DNA of 64,000 nt from Bacteroidota bacterium (GTDB lineage: Bacteria; Bacteroidota; Ignavibacteria; UBA10030; UBA8401). The position numbers were made by a program, and so were the translations under genes. Under the pieces are notes generated by a model. It had not been told where the DNA came from, searched no databases, and was given only the letters and a program-made list of their open reading frames with translations. The DNA is taken from positions 1-64,000 of the forward strand of contig JAJYOK010000017.1 in the NCBI GenBank assembly GCA_021796215.1. Direction: 5' to 3'. This document shows, in pieces, positions 44,470 to 54,775 of this stretch. Each line of letters opens with the position of its first letter. The stretch's first letter is position 1.

Positions 44470-46776
44470 CTACGCCATCGCTTCTCCAATTGATTCTTTG
44501 TAAATGATCTCAGCTTGTTTTAGCGGGATTGATACCGACGAGGAAATTTGCAGAATGGAATCGTCTGTTACTTCCCCTATTACTTGACACGGAACACCGT
44601 ACCTCAGGGATTGATTAACCACAGTGTCTATGTCTTGCTTTTTGCATGAAATAATAATTCTAGATTGGTCTTCTCCAAATAAAATCGTATCCAGCCGTCC
44701 GTCTTTCTTGTCTAGATTTATTTTTGCACCTTTTAACAATGGGTTAGAAATACAGGATTCAATAAGAGCCACGGCAATTCCGCCATCTGAAATATCATGT
44801 GCAGAGATGATTAACTCATCTTTAATTAATTGCATGCATAAACTCTGTAACTTTTTTTCAAATGCCATTTCAAACCAAGGAGCATCATAACCACAGATAT
44901 TATGTATCCACTGCAAATACTCGCTGCCATTCAGATCGCCTCGATTCTCTCCCAATAACAAAATTGCATCTCCAATAGATTTGAAATAAGCTGTAGTAAT
45001 ATGCGACTTTGACTCAAGCAGTCCTAACATTCCAATTACAGGCGTTGGAAAAACGGCTCCATTGGGTGCTTCATTATAAAAACTCACATTTCCACCGGTG
45101 ACAGGTGTGCCTAATTCGGTGCAGGCATAAGCAATACCGGCAATAGCCTCCTTGAACTGCCAATACATATCTGGTTTGTATGGGTTTCCGAAGTTAAGGC
45201 AATTTGTAATAGCAAGCGGAGTAGCACCTGAACAAATAACATTTCTTGCTGATTCAGCTACAGCGATCGCTGCACCTCTTTTAGGATTAAGATAAACGTA
45301 ACGAGCGTTGCAATCGGTTTTCACTGCCAAATATTTTTCTGTCCCTTTAACGCGAACAACTGCCGCATCTGCACCAGGTAATATTACGGAATTCGTTCTT
45401 ACCATCGAATCATATTGTTCGTATACCCACTGCTTACTTGATATGTTTGGTGAACGGAGTATTTGCAAAATTGTTTCTACATAATCCGACGGCTCTGGTA
45501 TAGTTTTTAAATTAAGTGAGGTTTTGTTCTTTATGTAATCCGGAACGCACGTCTCGCGAATGTATACAGGTGCTCCACCTCCGAGAACTAACGACTCAGC
45601 AGGAACATCTGCTTTTATTTCTCCATTCTTATAAATTTTAACCTTATCGCCTTCAGTCACTTCACCAATAACTATTGCATGGAGATCCCATTTGTTGTAG
45701 ATGTCCTTTATTTTTTCTTCGTTACCTTTCTTAGCAACCAATAGCATCCGTTCTTGAGATTCTGAAAGCATAATTTCGTATGCTGTCATTCCTGTCTCTC
45801 GAACTGGCACTAAATCCAGATTAATCGTCATTCCGGATTTACCCTTTGCACTCATTTCCATTGTTGAACAAGAAATTCCAGCAGCACCCATATCCTGTAT
45901 ACCAATAAGATAGCCAGCAGCAATTACTTCAAGAGTTGCTTCAAGAAGAAGTTTCTCCGTGAATGGATCTCCTACTTGAACAGACGGTCTCTTTGCTTCT
46001 GATTTTTCAGAAATTTCTTCTGATGCAAAAGTCGCACCGTGTATTCCATCACGACCAGTTGACGAGCCAACAATCATCACAGGGTTTCCAACGCCATCTG
46101 CCACGGCCGAGGCTGTTTCAGAGTGCTTAACGATGCCGACCGCCATAGCATTGACTAACGGATTATTTCGGTAACATTTGTCAAAATAAATTTCGCCGGC
46201 AACCGTGGGAACACCAAAACTATTTCCATAATCTCCAATACCGCGAACGACTCCATCGAATAGTTGCCTTGAGCGGGCATCATTTAAATCTCCAAACCGT
46301 AAAGAGTTAAGAGCCGCTATAGGCCGCGCACCCATTGTAAAAATATCCCGCATAATTCCGCCGACACCGGTCGCTGCACCTTGATATGGTTCTACGGCTG
46401 AAGGATGATTGTGGCTCTCAATCTTGAATGCAACCGCAAGCCCATCACCGATATCAACCAGCCCAGCATTTTCTTCTCCTGCGGCAACCAAAAGTCTGCC
46501 TCCGGTCCGTGGTAGCGTTTTAAGCAGTGCAATTGAATTTTTATAGCTGCAATGTTCGCTCCACATCACGCTGTAAATTCCCAACTCAGTATAATTTGGA
46601 ACACGTCCGAGTATAGTAATAATGCGTAAATATTCCTCTTCCGTTAAGCCATGCTGAATGGCTAGTTCTTTCGTTACAACAGGTTCTTTATCTAATTGTT
46701 CTACCATCTGAATTTGAGATAAATTAAGTGAATCATTTTCTATATCTAATTTTTTATCTAATCTGTTATGTCTCAT
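44470..46776 (-). CDS. purL: Phosphoribosylformylglycinamidine synthase subunit PurL
   Basis: A 768-residue small-type PurL, the synthetase subunit that makes FGAM from FGAR and ATP in purine synthesis; it needs PurQ and PurS, which are not in the window. [13 protein letters not shown] near residue 68 carries the active-site His. [21 protein letters not shown] binds ATP and Mg. The two AIRS-like halves each end in a phosphate-binding loop. It begins one base after the biotin carrier gene's stop. Confidence 0.96.
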   Translation of the reverse strand: MRHNRLDKKLDIENDSLNLSQIQMVEQLDKEPVVTKELAIQHGLTEEEYLRIITILGRVPNYTELGIYSVMWSEHCSYKNSIALLKTLPRTGGRLLVAAGEENAGLVDIGDGLAVAFKIESHNHPSAVEPYQGAATGVGGIMRDIFTMGARPIAALNSLRFGDLNDARSRQLFDGVVRGIGDYGNSFGVPTVAGEIYFDKCYRNNPLVNAMAVGIVKHSETASAVADGVGNPVMIVGSSTGRDGIHGATFASEEISEKSEAKRPSVQVGDPFTEKLLLEATLEVIAAGYLIGIQDMGAAGISCSTMEMSAKGKSGMTINLDLVPVRETGMTAYEIMLSESQERMLLVAKKGNEEKIKDIYNKWDLHAIVIGEVTEGDKVKIYKNGEIKADVPAESLVLGGGAPVYIRETCVPDYIKNKTSLNLKTIPEPSDYVETILQILRSPNISSKQWVYEQYDSMVRTNSVILPGADAAVVRVKGTEKYLAVKTDCNARYVYLNPKRGAAIAVAESARNVICSGATPLAITNCLNFGNPYKPDMYWQFKEAIAGIAYACTELGTPVTGGNVSFYNEAPNGAVFPTPVIGMLGLLESKSHITTAYFKSIGDAILLLGENRGDLNGSEYLQWIHNICGYDAPWFEMAFEKKLQSLCMQLIKDELIISAHDISDGGIAVALIESCISNPLLKGAKINLDKKDGRLDTILFGEDQSRIIISCKKQDIDTVVNQSLRYGVPCQVIGEVTDDSILQISSSVSIPLKQAEIIYKESIGEAMA

Positions 46777-46777
46777 A

Positions 46778-47290
46778 CTAGAGGATCAAGGCAAGAATTT
46801 CACCTTTCTCCACAACCTGACGATCTTCTACAAACAATTTTTGTACGACACCGGTCTTAGGGCTTTTGACTTCGTTCTCCATTTTCATAGCTTCAAGTAT
46901 AACAATGCCCTGTCCTATTTTCACACTTTCCCCCTCTTTCACTTCACGTTTCACGACAAGTCCTGGCATCGGAGCACGAATCTCATCTGGATGACGAAAA
47001 GCGGAAGCTTTGCCAACTATGCTTTGTAATTTTTCAAGAGTTGGGTCAATTACTTTAATATGGTATGCTTCGCCATTAACTAATGCTATGCATCCTCCAT
47101 TCGCCTCTGTAAGAATAACATGATACAGTTTTCCCTCCAAAGATAAAAAAAGATCAGCATCTGATACTTTGTCAATCTTTGCAACTACAACCTTCCCGTT
47201 AACCGAAATTGTTCCATCGTCTGAAAATTTCCATTCGTATTGGATATCATTCACTTGTGTGATGATTCTTTTAAGCGAAGTATTAGGCAT
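46778..47290 (-). CDS. accB: Biotin carboxyl carrier protein subunit
   Basis: A 170-residue protein whose last 75 residues form a biotinyl domain with the biotinylated Lys in EAMKMEN and the preceding [10 protein letters not shown]. The N-terminal 90 residues are a beta-rich domain seen in acetyl/propionyl-CoA carboxylase carriers. The start ATG 47290 overlaps the biotin carboxylase stop by eight bases (ATGCCTAA). No carboxyltransferase gene is adjacent, so acetyl- versus propionyl-CoA as substrate is open. Confidence 0.88.
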   Translation of the reverse strand: MPNTSLKRIITQVNDIQYEWKFSDDGTISVNGKVVVAKIDKVSDADLFLSLEGKLYHVILTEANGGCIALVNGEAYHIKVIDPTLEKLQSIVGKASAFRHPDEIRAPMPGLVVKREVKEGESVKIGQGIVILEAMKMENEVKSPKTGVVQKLFVEDRQVVEKGEILALIL

Positions 47291-48785
47291 CTTCAAATCG
47301 TTTTAGCTTCCAACGATTAACATTATTTGTTTCTAATGAGTTAGTAGATAATAATGAAACTCTATTCTTGGCCATAAATGCAACCGCTAGTGATGCTGCT
47401 AAGATATTGTGTATATCATTAGACGTCTGTTTACCATTATTGTAATACTTGTCCACGAAGCCAATATCAAAATTGCCTTGAACGAAGCTTTCGTGTTTCA
47501 TAACAAAATTACAAAATGGAATTGTTGTTGCAACACCGCCAATTGTATATTCACGAAGAGCGCGTTTCATTCTATCAATAGCTTCCTTACGTTCTTTTCC
47601 CCACACGATAAGTTTCGCCAGCAACGGATCGTACAGGTGAGAAACTACAAAACCAGCACAAATTCCTGAATCATTTCGAATGCCATAACCTTCGCTCGGC
47701 TGATAGTGAGTAATAGTACCTGTTGAGGGGAAGAAATTGTTTTCTGGATCTTCGGCGTAAAGACGACATTCGATAGCATGTCCGCGTGGAGCAATTTCTG
47801 ATTGTTTAATTGTAAGTTCTTCTCCCTCAGCAATTTGTATTTGAGCCTTTACTAAATCTATTCCATACACCAACTCGGTGACAGGGTGCTCGACCTGAAG
47901 CCTTGTATTCATTTCGAGGAAATAGAATTGCTTATTGGCATCCAGTAAAAATTCAACTGTCCCTGCATTAACATAACCACATGCCTTAGCAACATTAACG
48001 CCTGCACGACCAAGTTGCGAACGAAGCTCCGGCGTCACCGCTGCGCTTGGACTTTCTTCAACAACTTTTTGATGACGTCTTTGGACGGAGCATTCTCTTT
48101 CTCCCAGATAAACAACATTGCCATAAGCATCCGCGAGAATTTGAACTTCTATGTGTCGGGGATTCATTAAGAGCTTTTCGACATAGATTCGATTGCTTCC
48201 GAAAGCGCTTTGAGCTTCCGCTTGAGCGCGCTCAAAAGAAGATTTGAGATCAGAGAATGAATCTACCTTCCGCATCCCCTTTCCTCCTCCTCCGTCGGCC
48301 GCTTTAATGAGAAGTGGAAATCCTATTTCAGAAGCAATGAGAGATAATTCGTCATAACTCTTGATTGGGTCAAGACTCCCCGGAACAATTGGAACCTTTG
48401 CCTCTGACATCAATCGCCGTGCTGATGTTTTGCTTCCCATTTTTTTTATTGCATTACTTGGCGGACCAATAAAAATAATATCTCTTTGTTCAACTGCCGC
48501 GGCAAACCCAGAATTCTCAGAAAGAAACCCATACCCGGGATGGAGCGCATCGCAGCCAGACACAGATGCTACGTCAAGAATTTTCGGGATGTTAAGGTAT
48601 GTTTCATTTGCTGTTGAGCCGTTCAGCGAATATGCCTCATCGCTGTTCAAAACAAAGGGAGCATGAGAGTCTTCAAAAGAATATATCGCTACTGTTCGTA
48701 TCCCAAGCTCTCTTGCCGTGCGTTGAATTCTTAAAGCAATCTCACCTCTATTTGCAATGAGAATTTTTTTAATTTTGCGTTTCAT
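47283..48785 (-). CDS. accC: Biotin carboxylase
   Basis: A 500-residue ATP-grasp enzyme that carboxylates biotin on the carrier protein. IANRGEIALRI opens the N-terminal domain. AADGGGGKGMRKV is the ATP-grasp loop; the active-site run is FLEMNTRLQVEHPVTE, then the C-terminal GHAIECRLYAEDP. It is about 50 residues longer than E. coli AccC at the C-terminus, as in propionyl-CoA carboxylase alpha chains. The start overlaps the mutS2 stop by one base. Confidence 0.94.
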   Translation of the reverse strand: MKRKIKKILIANRGEIALRIQRTARELGIRTVAIYSFEDSHAPFVLNSDEAYSLNGSTANETYLNIPKILDVASVSGCDALHPGYGFLSENSGFAAAVEQRDIIFIGPPSNAIKKMGSKTSARRLMSEAKVPIVPGSLDPIKSYDELSLIASEIGFPLLIKAADGGGGKGMRKVDSFSDLKSSFERAQAEAQSAFGSNRIYVEKLLMNPRHIEVQILADAYGNVVYLGERECSVQRRHQKVVEESPSAAVTPELRSQLGRAGVNVAKACGYVNAGTVEFLLDANKQFYFLEMNTRLQVEHPVTELVYGIDLVKAQIQIAEGEELTIKQSEIAPRGHAIECRLYAEDPENNFFPSTGTITHYQPSEGYGIRNDSGICAGFVVSHLYDPLLAKLIVWGKERKEAIDRMKRALREYTIGGVATTIPFCNFVMKHESFVQGNFDIGFVDKYYNNGKQTSNDIHNILAASLAVAFMAKNRVSLLSTNSLETNNVNRWKLKRFEDA

Positions 48786-51154
48786 TAATCTTTAAGATCT
48801 ATGACTGTAACTCCCGAACCGCCTTCATTCCACTCGCCAAGGTGAAACGATTTAATGCGATTATCTGATTTCAAATACTCAGCAACTCGTTTGCGAAGAG
48901 CACCTGTTCCTTTTCCATGAATGATGTCAATGTGTATCGCTCCTGAAAGAATTGAGTCATCAAGAAACTTGTCAACTGCTTTTATAGCATCGTCTCCATA
49001 CATGCCTCTTAAATCAATTTCCCTCTTTATTTCTTTCTGAATGCTGCTGCCGATGTTTGTTAAGCGTTGTCCGTGTTCTACTTTGATAGGAATCAAATCA
49101 CTTGCCGGGACTTTCATTTTAATTGCATTAAAAGCGACAATAAAAATACCATTATTATCTGCCTCCCGAACTACTTCACCGACTTCACCTCCAGATTTTA
49201 ATTTAACAATGCTCCCCTCTGTAATTGCAGAAACTGTTATAGGCTTTTCTTCGAATTCTGGGGATTCAAATTCTTTGGCAAGTAAATGAATCTCAGAGTT
49301 CAACTGCTGTATTCTACTCTTTGATTGACGGATGCTTTCTGAATTTGCTTGCTTGCTGCGAATTTCCCTGACTGAATTTTCTATAATTGAATTAGCTTTG
49401 GCAACAATCGTGGATGCCTCTTCCACGGCACGGGATTTTATTTCGGCGATTTCTTTATTTAGTTGTTTGATTTTAGTTTGATATTCATCTATTAACCTAT
49501 TGTACTTTAACTTTTCAGCGTCGGTCTTATTGAGTAAAATCTGAAGACTTTGTGAACGAGATTCAAGCTCTGCAACAAGCTTTTCCAGCCAATCTTGTTT
49601 TTCTCCAACAAAATTTTTCGCTTGACTAATGATTTCTCCATTCAGACCGAACCTTTGAGCAATTTCTAATGCATAACTGCTTCCTGGAATTCCTGTTCGA
49701 AATCGATATGTTGGTAACAGCGATTTCTGGTCGAATTCCATAGCGCCGTTTTCCATACAAGGAGACTCATAGACAAACGCTTTCAACGATAGCTGGTGTG
49801 AAGTAGCAATTGTACACGCCTTTTTGTCTGTGAGAAATTTTAAAACTGCCGCAGCCAATGCTCCGCCTTCTGCAGGGTCTGTGCCGCCTCCAACTTCATC
49901 CAGCAAAACCAGGCTACGTTCATCAGCGTCGTCGGTAATTTCTTTCAAACGAACAACATGTGAACTGAATGTACTGAGATCATTTTCTATTGATTGCGAA
50001 TCGCCGATGTCTACAAAAAGCTTTGTAAAGACCGGAAACTCCGATTCAGGCGACGCAGGAATATGAATGCCGCATTGCACCATTAATACAAGAATGCCGA
50101 CAGTTTTCATTGCCACACTCTTTCCGCCCGCATTAGGACCGGTAATTAACAGTGTGGTAAATTGGTCTCCAATGTTCAAATCCAACGGAACAATCAATTC
50201 CGGTTTGTGCCGCAGCAAAAGAATTGGATGACGCGCTTCAAAAATTTTAACTGAACCAGTTTCTTTTAGAAACGGTTTATTTCCTTTTACTTCAACGGAG
50301 TATCGCGCTTTAGCGTAGATTAAATCTAATGCCGATAGAATACCAAGAGTCTCAAGCAATATCTCTGACGATTCACTAACCTGTGCTGTCAGCGCCCTTA
50401 AAATTTTTTCAACTTCTCGTTGCTCTCTGAAATGAAGTTCTTGAATCTCATTATTGAGCGAAAGTGTTTCTGCCGGCTCGATAAAGACAGTCAAACCGGT
50501 TGCTGAAGACGAGTGAATAAATCCCGGGACTCTGTGTTTCTCCTCAACTTTTACCGGAATTACCATCCTTCCATCCCTTGTGGTGATAATTTCTTCTTGT
50601 GCTGCTCCCTGCTCGGAAACTCTCTGTAGAATGCGTTCAAGGCGTGAGCGAAGCATATCTTGCATCTTTACAAGATCAGCACGTACCATTTTCAGCTCTT
50701 TGCTCGCGCTATCACGCACCGAGCCTTTTTCGTCTATTGCAAGTAAAATGTTGTATTCAAGCACTTTATCCGTTGAAAGCTTGTCGGAAAGAGCTTGTAA
50801 TTCAGAATATAGTTCCCGGCGCTTACCGATATAGGACTTGATGTTCTGCGTAGCTTTGAGAGTAGAAGCAATGTGTAATAATTCAATTGCTGTTAAGATG
50901 TTGTTCTCAACACGAGATCGTTGCAAAGCTTCGCGTATGTCTTTCAGCCCATCAATAAAAAAAGCATCTTCCCCTTCTATGATGCTTTTCATTTCAGTAA
51001 CACGGTTCAATTCCTGGGAAAGAAAGAAAAGATCGGTAGAAGGAACAATCTCTTCAGCAGCTGATCTACCGAGTTCGGAAGAAGCATAGGACTGGAGGCG
51101 ATAAATAATTTTCGCAAAATCTAATTTTTCGGCGGCAAGGCGGTATTCAATCAT
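48785..51154 (-). CDS. mutS2: Endonuclease MutS2
   Basis: A 789-residue MutS2. The N-terminal lever domains lead to the ATPase with GPNAGGKSVAMKT (Walker A) and LLDEVGGGTDPAEG (Walker B). A coiled stretch of about 120 residues follows. The C-terminal Smr nuclease domain shows IDLRGMYGDDA and IIHGKGTGALR. MutS2 proteins suppress recombination or split collided ribosomes rather than repair mismatches. It lies downstream of cvpA (nine bases), a common pairing. Confidence 0.95.
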   Translation of the reverse strand: MIEYRLAAEKLDFAKIIYRLQSYASSELGRSAAEEIVPSTDLFFLSQELNRVTEMKSIIEGEDAFFIDGLKDIREALQRSRVENNILTAIELLHIASTLKATQNIKSYIGKRRELYSELQALSDKLSTDKVLEYNILLAIDEKGSVRDSASKELKMVRADLVKMQDMLRSRLERILQRVSEQGAAQEEIITTRDGRMVIPVKVEEKHRVPGFIHSSSATGLTVFIEPAETLSLNNEIQELHFREQREVEKILRALTAQVSESSEILLETLGILSALDLIYAKARYSVEVKGNKPFLKETGSVKIFEARHPILLLRHKPELIVPLDLNIGDQFTTLLITGPNAGGKSVAMKTVGILVLMVQCGIHIPASPESEFPVFTKLFVDIGDSQSIENDLSTFSSHVVRLKEITDDADERSLVLLDEVGGGTDPAEGGALAAAVLKFLTDKKACTIATSHQLSLKAFVYESPCMENGAMEFDQKSLLPTYRFRTGIPGSSYALEIAQRFGLNGEIISQAKNFVGEKQDWLEKLVAELESRSQSLQILLNKTDAEKLKYNRLIDEYQTKIKQLNKEIAEIKSRAVEEASTIVAKANSIIENSVREIRSKQANSESIRQSKSRIQQLNSEIHLLAKEFESPEFEEKPITVSAITEGSIVKLKSGGEVGEVVREADNNGIFIVAFNAIKMKVPASDLIPIKVEHGQRLTNIGSSIQKEIKREIDLRGMYGDDAIKAVDKFLDDSILSGAIHIDIIHGKGTGALRKRVAEYLKSDNRIKSFHLGEWNEGGSGVTVIDLKD

Positions 51155-51162
51155 ACAAAAAT

Positions 51163-51696
51163 TTACTTCTCAGGTTCCTTATTTTTGTCAGGCGGACGGA
51201 GTGTATCGTGATAAATATCCTCGGCTTCCGGTACGAGTGTCGTAAAACAATCCATGACAAACGGTGCGAAGCTCTTTATCGGAGGAAATAAAAAGGAATC
51301 CTCGCGTGTTTCTTCGGAGGGATAATGAAAGTAGGTTCCGAGAAAAAGAAATAAAACGCTCAGAAGAAGAGCGGCTTCCAAAATTCCGAGAACGGCTCCA
51401 GCGATTTTGTTCCATAAACCTTCCGCCAAATTCTTCACAAAAATCCGATACAGAACCCCTTGAACAAACATCACAACTAACACAATCAGAAGATAACTGA
51501 CGACTGTTGCTACGCCTCCTGAAACACCTATAGATGCAAGGAACGTTCTGCCTATATACGCACTGTATTTTGTTGCTAAAAAAATTGCCAACACAAGTGA
51601 TGCGACAGAAATAATTTTTTTCAATAATCCCTTGCGCCACCCGGAAAAGGCGAACACCCCTAAAACAATAAGTACAACAATGTCAAACGAGTTCAT
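51163..51696 (-). CDS. cvpA: CvpA family membrane protein
   Basis: A 177-residue membrane protein with four hydrophobic helices and the family's opening FDIVVLIVLGVFAFSGWRKG and central AGAVLGILEAALLLSVLFLF. CvpA-like proteins are linked to envelope stability. The start overlaps the yqeY stop (ATGA). It is followed directly by mutS2. Confidence 0.9.
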   Translation of the reverse strand: MNSFDIVVLIVLGVFAFSGWRKGLLKKIISVASLVLAIFLATKYSAYIGRTFLASIGVSGGVATVVSYLLIVLVVMFVQGVLYRIFVKNLAEGLWNKIAGAVLGILEAALLLSVLFLFLGTYFHYPSEETREDSFLFPPIKSFAPFVMDCFTTLVPEAEDIYHDTLRPPDKNKEPEK

Positions 51697-52148
51697 GTCT
51701 GTTGAGATAATTTCGATCTCACAATTTCGTTGATCGCTTTGCTGTCAATCTTCCCTTTTAATTCCTTCATCGCTAACGGCATTACCTTGCCAAGATCTTT
51801 AACTGACATTACACCGGCTTGAGCAATAATCTTTTCAATAACAACTGCCGCTTCATCTGCACTGATTTGTTTGGGCAAATATTCAGAAATTATTTCCAAT
51901 TCTTTTGTTTCTTTATCTACCAGATCCTGACGGTGTGCTTGTTGGTACATCTCTATAGCTTCTTTTCGTTTTTTGGAGGCCGTGAGTAAAATAGAAAGCT
52001 CATCCTCTTCATTCATCGCTCGATTCAGTCCGCGCTTTTCAAATTCAAGAATTTGCGCTCGCAACATTCGAAGAGTTTCAAGCCGCGGCTTATCACCGGA
52101 CTTCATTGCTGCTTTCATTTCTGTGGTTACTTTTTCTGATAGAGTCAT
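51693..52148 (-). CDS. yqeY: GatB/YqeY domain protein
   Basis: A 151-residue all-helical protein matching the YqeY family, related to the tRNA-binding tail of GatB. DKPRLETLRMLRAQI and EAAVVIEKIIAQAG then KDLGKVMPLAMKELKGK are typical. Its role is uncertain; a tRNA-amidotransferase-related function is inferred from homology. Confidence 0.92.
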   Translation of the reverse strand: MTLSEKVTTEMKAAMKSGDKPRLETLRMLRAQILEFEKRGLNRAMNEEDELSILLTASKKRKEAIEMYQQAHRQDLVDKETKELEIISEYLPKQISADEAAVVIEKIIAQAGVMSVKDLGKVMPLAMKELKGKIDSKAINEIVRSKLSQQT

Positions 52149-52172
52149 ATTCCTCTTGAATGATATTGAATA

Positions 52173-52895
52173 TTATTTTCTTCCGTAAACGCCGATAATT
52201 TGTCCGTTAATTGCAGATGCTTCTTCCGATGCAAGATATGTAATCGTGTCGGTTGCTTGTTCGAGAGTTACCCACGATGCCATTTCTTCTGTGCTTGCCC
52301 ATCCTTGGTTCGAAGAAGTAGCAAGAATGCTCGGTGCAATCGCGTTGACGGTTATTCTGGACTTCGAATCTGACTTCGCTTCAGTAGCTGCAATCTTTGT
52401 TAGCAACGCCACTGCGCCTTTGGAAATTCCATACGCTCCTCTTCCTCCTTCCGGTGTCAAGCCAGCCATTGCTGAAACATTAATGATGCGGCCTTCATTT
52501 CGCTCTTGCATCAGTCGAAGCCCATGCTTTGTACAAAAAAAGCAGCTTTTCAAATTAAGATCCATCATAAAATCCCAATCTCTTTCCGCCAGATTGGTCA
52601 ATTGTGTTTTCTCCATGTAGCCGCCAACTACATTGCATAAGATATCGAGTTGATGAAAGCGTTCTTTGATAAAAAAGAACGCGGCTTCAACCTCATTTTC
52701 TTTTACAAGATTGGCTTTAAAAAACTCCACACGAGGCTGGAATTCTTGAATAGCGTGTTTGAATTTTTCCTTTTCCGCCTCAGATAAATAACTTGTAACA
52801 ACCTGTGCACCTTCGGAGAGGAATCTTCGCACAACGCTCTGACCAAGTTCTCCCGTCCCACCGGAAACGAAGACAATTTTGTCTTTGAATTTCAA
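52173..52895 (-). CDS. Short-chain dehydrogenase/reductase
   Basis: A 240-residue classical SDR. The cofactor loop is VSGGTGELGQSV near residue 11, and NVVGG marks the NNAG-type motif. The catalytic Ser-Tyr-Lys set lies in NVSAMAGL and YGISKGA. The substrate is unknown. It opens the minus-strand run to yqeY-cvpA-mutS2 and has its own promoter-like site. Confidence 0.9.
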   Translation of the reverse strand: MKFKDKIVFVSGGTGELGQSVVRRFLSEGAQVVTSYLSEAEKEKFKHAIQEFQPRVEFFKANLVKENEVEAAFFFIKERFHQLDILCNVVGGYMEKTQLTNLAERDWDFMMDLNLKSCFFCTKHGLRLMQERNEGRIINVSAMAGLTPEGGRGAYGISKGAVALLTKIAATEAKSDSKSRITVNAIAPSILATSSNQGWASTEEMASWVTLEQATDTITYLASEEASAINGQIIGVYGRK

Positions 52896-52919
52896 TTATC
52901 GCCTCAGAAATTCCTTTAT

Positions 52920-52951
52920 GTAATATATCATAAGCGCCTGCTAAAATCAAA
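52920..52951 (-). promoter_or_regulatory. Candidate promoter for the SDR-yqeY-cvpA-mutS2 run
   Basis: Read on the minus strand: TTTG, exactly 20 bases, then TATATTAC (four of six fixed positions), ending 25 bases before the start codon. It is arranged back to back with the bshC promoter. Confidence 0.4.
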
Positions 52952-52969
52952 CAACCAAAAGACTTGAAG

Positions 52970-53001
52970 TTTGCATCTCTCTTTGCCAGCATGTATATTT
53001 C
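52970..53001 (+). promoter_or_regulatory. Bacteroidota-type promoter for bshC
   Basis: TTTG at 52970, exactly 20 bases, then TATATTTC at 52994 (five of six positions). The start codon lies 32 bases on. Confidence 0.6.
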
Positions 53002-53033
53002 AACAACAATTTTTTAAAAAACATCGGACATGC

Positions 53034-54674
53034 ATGAAATTTATTCCTTTTGATATTTTACAAGAGTCGGACAGTGATATAACGCGGCTTTATGTTGATT
53101 ACCTTTATCACTTTGACAAACTGAAACAACACTACGCCACCGATTTTCATGACAGAAAATCGTGGAAAAAAGTGATTGCAGAAACTGCTTCCCGCTCTGT
53201 TAATCGTTCGGCGTTTGTTCGGATACTGACTGAGCAAAACAAAGATATTCATTGTGGAATTAAAACACTCGCCAATATAGATTTGCTCGGAAATGAAAAC
53301 ACCGTTGCAATTGTTACCGGACAACAATTAGGTCTATTCACCGGCCCGCTTTATACTTTGTACAAAACTATTACTGCAATTCAATTGGCAGAAAAGCTTA
53401 CTTCGGAATATCCGGATTTTAATTTTGTCCCTGTCTTTTGGGTTGAAGGTGAAGATCATGATTTTGAGGAAGTAAATCACGCTTTCACAATTTCACCGTC
53501 AAACCAAATCACAAAAATAGAATATCTCCCCGGCGGTAAGCCTCTTGAACGAAATTCCGGATCGGTGGCGAACATTGCCTTTGATGAATTCATTGATCAG
53601 TCCCTTTCGGCGCTTGAGAACAGTTTACAGGAAACTGAATTCAAGACGAATTTGATTTCTGAAGTGCGTTCGCACTACAAAACCGGAACAACGTTCTCAA
53701 AAGCATTTCTTGGCTTAATGAATCGCTATTTCGAAGATTCGGGTATCGTGTTTCTTAATCCGTTACATCCGGAATTCAAACAGATTCTCAAGCCGATTTT
53801 TCAAAAGGAAATTTCTTCGATTACTAAGATCAGTCAGCTTGTTATTGATAAAAGCGCTGAACTTGAAGAACATTATCATGCACAAATCAAATCGAAGCCG
53901 TTGAATTTGTTCATGTTTCACAAAGATGGAAGGTATCACATCGAGCCGCGAGAAGTTGACTTCAGCTTGAAAGGAACGCGGCGTTTCCTTTCAAAAGAAG
54001 AAATTGGCAGCCTTGTCGACCAATCACCTGAGCTTTTTAGTCCGAATGTCGTTTTGCGTCCCATTTGTCAGGACACACTCTTGCCAACCTTAGCATACGT
54101 TGCAGGTCCGTCTGAAATTGCATACTTCGCACAATTGAAACCGGTGTATGATTTCTTCCATGTTCCTATGCCAATTATTTATCCAAGAGCAACGGCAACA
54201 ATTCTGGAAGAAAAATCTAAAAGTGTTCTGGAAAAATATCAAATTGAGATAGAGCAGATTTTCTCAGGTATTGAACCGATTCTCATGAGAGTTTCCGAAC
54301 AAGGCTCAGAAGTGAAAGTAGATGCTTTGTTCGAATCAATTTCGAAAACTGTGCACGATAGAATTCAGGAGGCGCGCTTCGGCATTCAGCAAATTGATGC
54401 CACGCTCGCCGGCTCAGTAGACTCAACGATTGCAAAAATTGATTCCTATCTCGCGGTGTTGAAAGAGAAAACACAAAAGGCGCAATTACGAAGGCAGGAA
54501 GTTTCTGTCCGCCAGGTTCAAAAAGCAGCGGCCATTCTACGTCCGAACGATAATTTTCAGGAACGAGTGCTGAATGTTACCTACTTCTTAAATAAATACG
54601 GACCGGATTTTGTGAAGTGGCTTTCCGGGGAATTGGTAATTGATCGCTTCCAACATCAAATTATCGAAGTGTAA
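53034..54674 (+). CDS. bshC: Putative cysteine ligase BshC
   Basis: A 546-residue protein matching BshC, the last enzyme proposed in bacillithiol synthesis, which adds Cys to GlcN-malate. IVTGQQLGLFTGPLYTLYKT and FVPVFWVEGEDHDFEEVNH are family signatures, followed by the C-terminal coiled region. bshA and bshB are not in the window. I chose MKFIPFDIL at 53034; an earlier in-frame start at 52971 lies inside the promoter. Confidence 0.93.
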   Translation: MKFIPFDILQESDSDITRLYVDYLYHFDKLKQHYATDFHDRKSWKKVIAETASRSVNRSAFVRILTEQNKDIHCGIKTLANIDLLGNENTVAIVTGQQLGLFTGPLYTLYKTITAIQLAEKLTSEYPDFNFVPVFWVEGEDHDFEEVNHAFTISPSNQITKIEYLPGGKPLERNSGSVANIAFDEFIDQSLSALENSLQETEFKTNLISEVRSHYKTGTTFSKAFLGLMNRYFEDSGIVFLNPLHPEFKQILKPIFQKEISSITKISQLVIDKSAELEEHYHAQIKSKPLNLFMFHKDGRYHIEPREVDFSLKGTRRFLSKEEIGSLVDQSPELFSPNVVLRPICQDTLLPTLAYVAGPSEIAYFAQLKPVYDFFHVPMPIIYPRATATILEEKSKSVLEKYQIEIEQIFSGIEPILMRVSEQGSEVKVDALFESISKTVHDRIQEARFGIQQIDATLAGSVDSTIAKIDSYLAVLKEKTQKAQLRRQEVSVRQVQKAAAILRPNDNFQERVLNVTYFLNKYGPDFVKWLSGELVIDRFQHQIIEV

Positions 54675-54694
54675 ATAAAACATTTTTTACAAAC

Positions 54695-54734
54695 GAAAAA
54701 GCCATGCCTGCAATATGCCGGTATGGCTTTTTTA
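54695..54734. terminator. Bidirectional terminator
   Basis: AAAAAGCCAT pairs with ATGGCTTTTTT around an inner GC stem, giving A and T tracts on both sides. It serves bshC (plus) and the ABC ATPase gene (minus). Confidence 0.88.
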
Positions 54735-54775
54735 ATTTCGCGTTCAGCCGCTTTTCAGCTCTTAAGCGGGTACCA

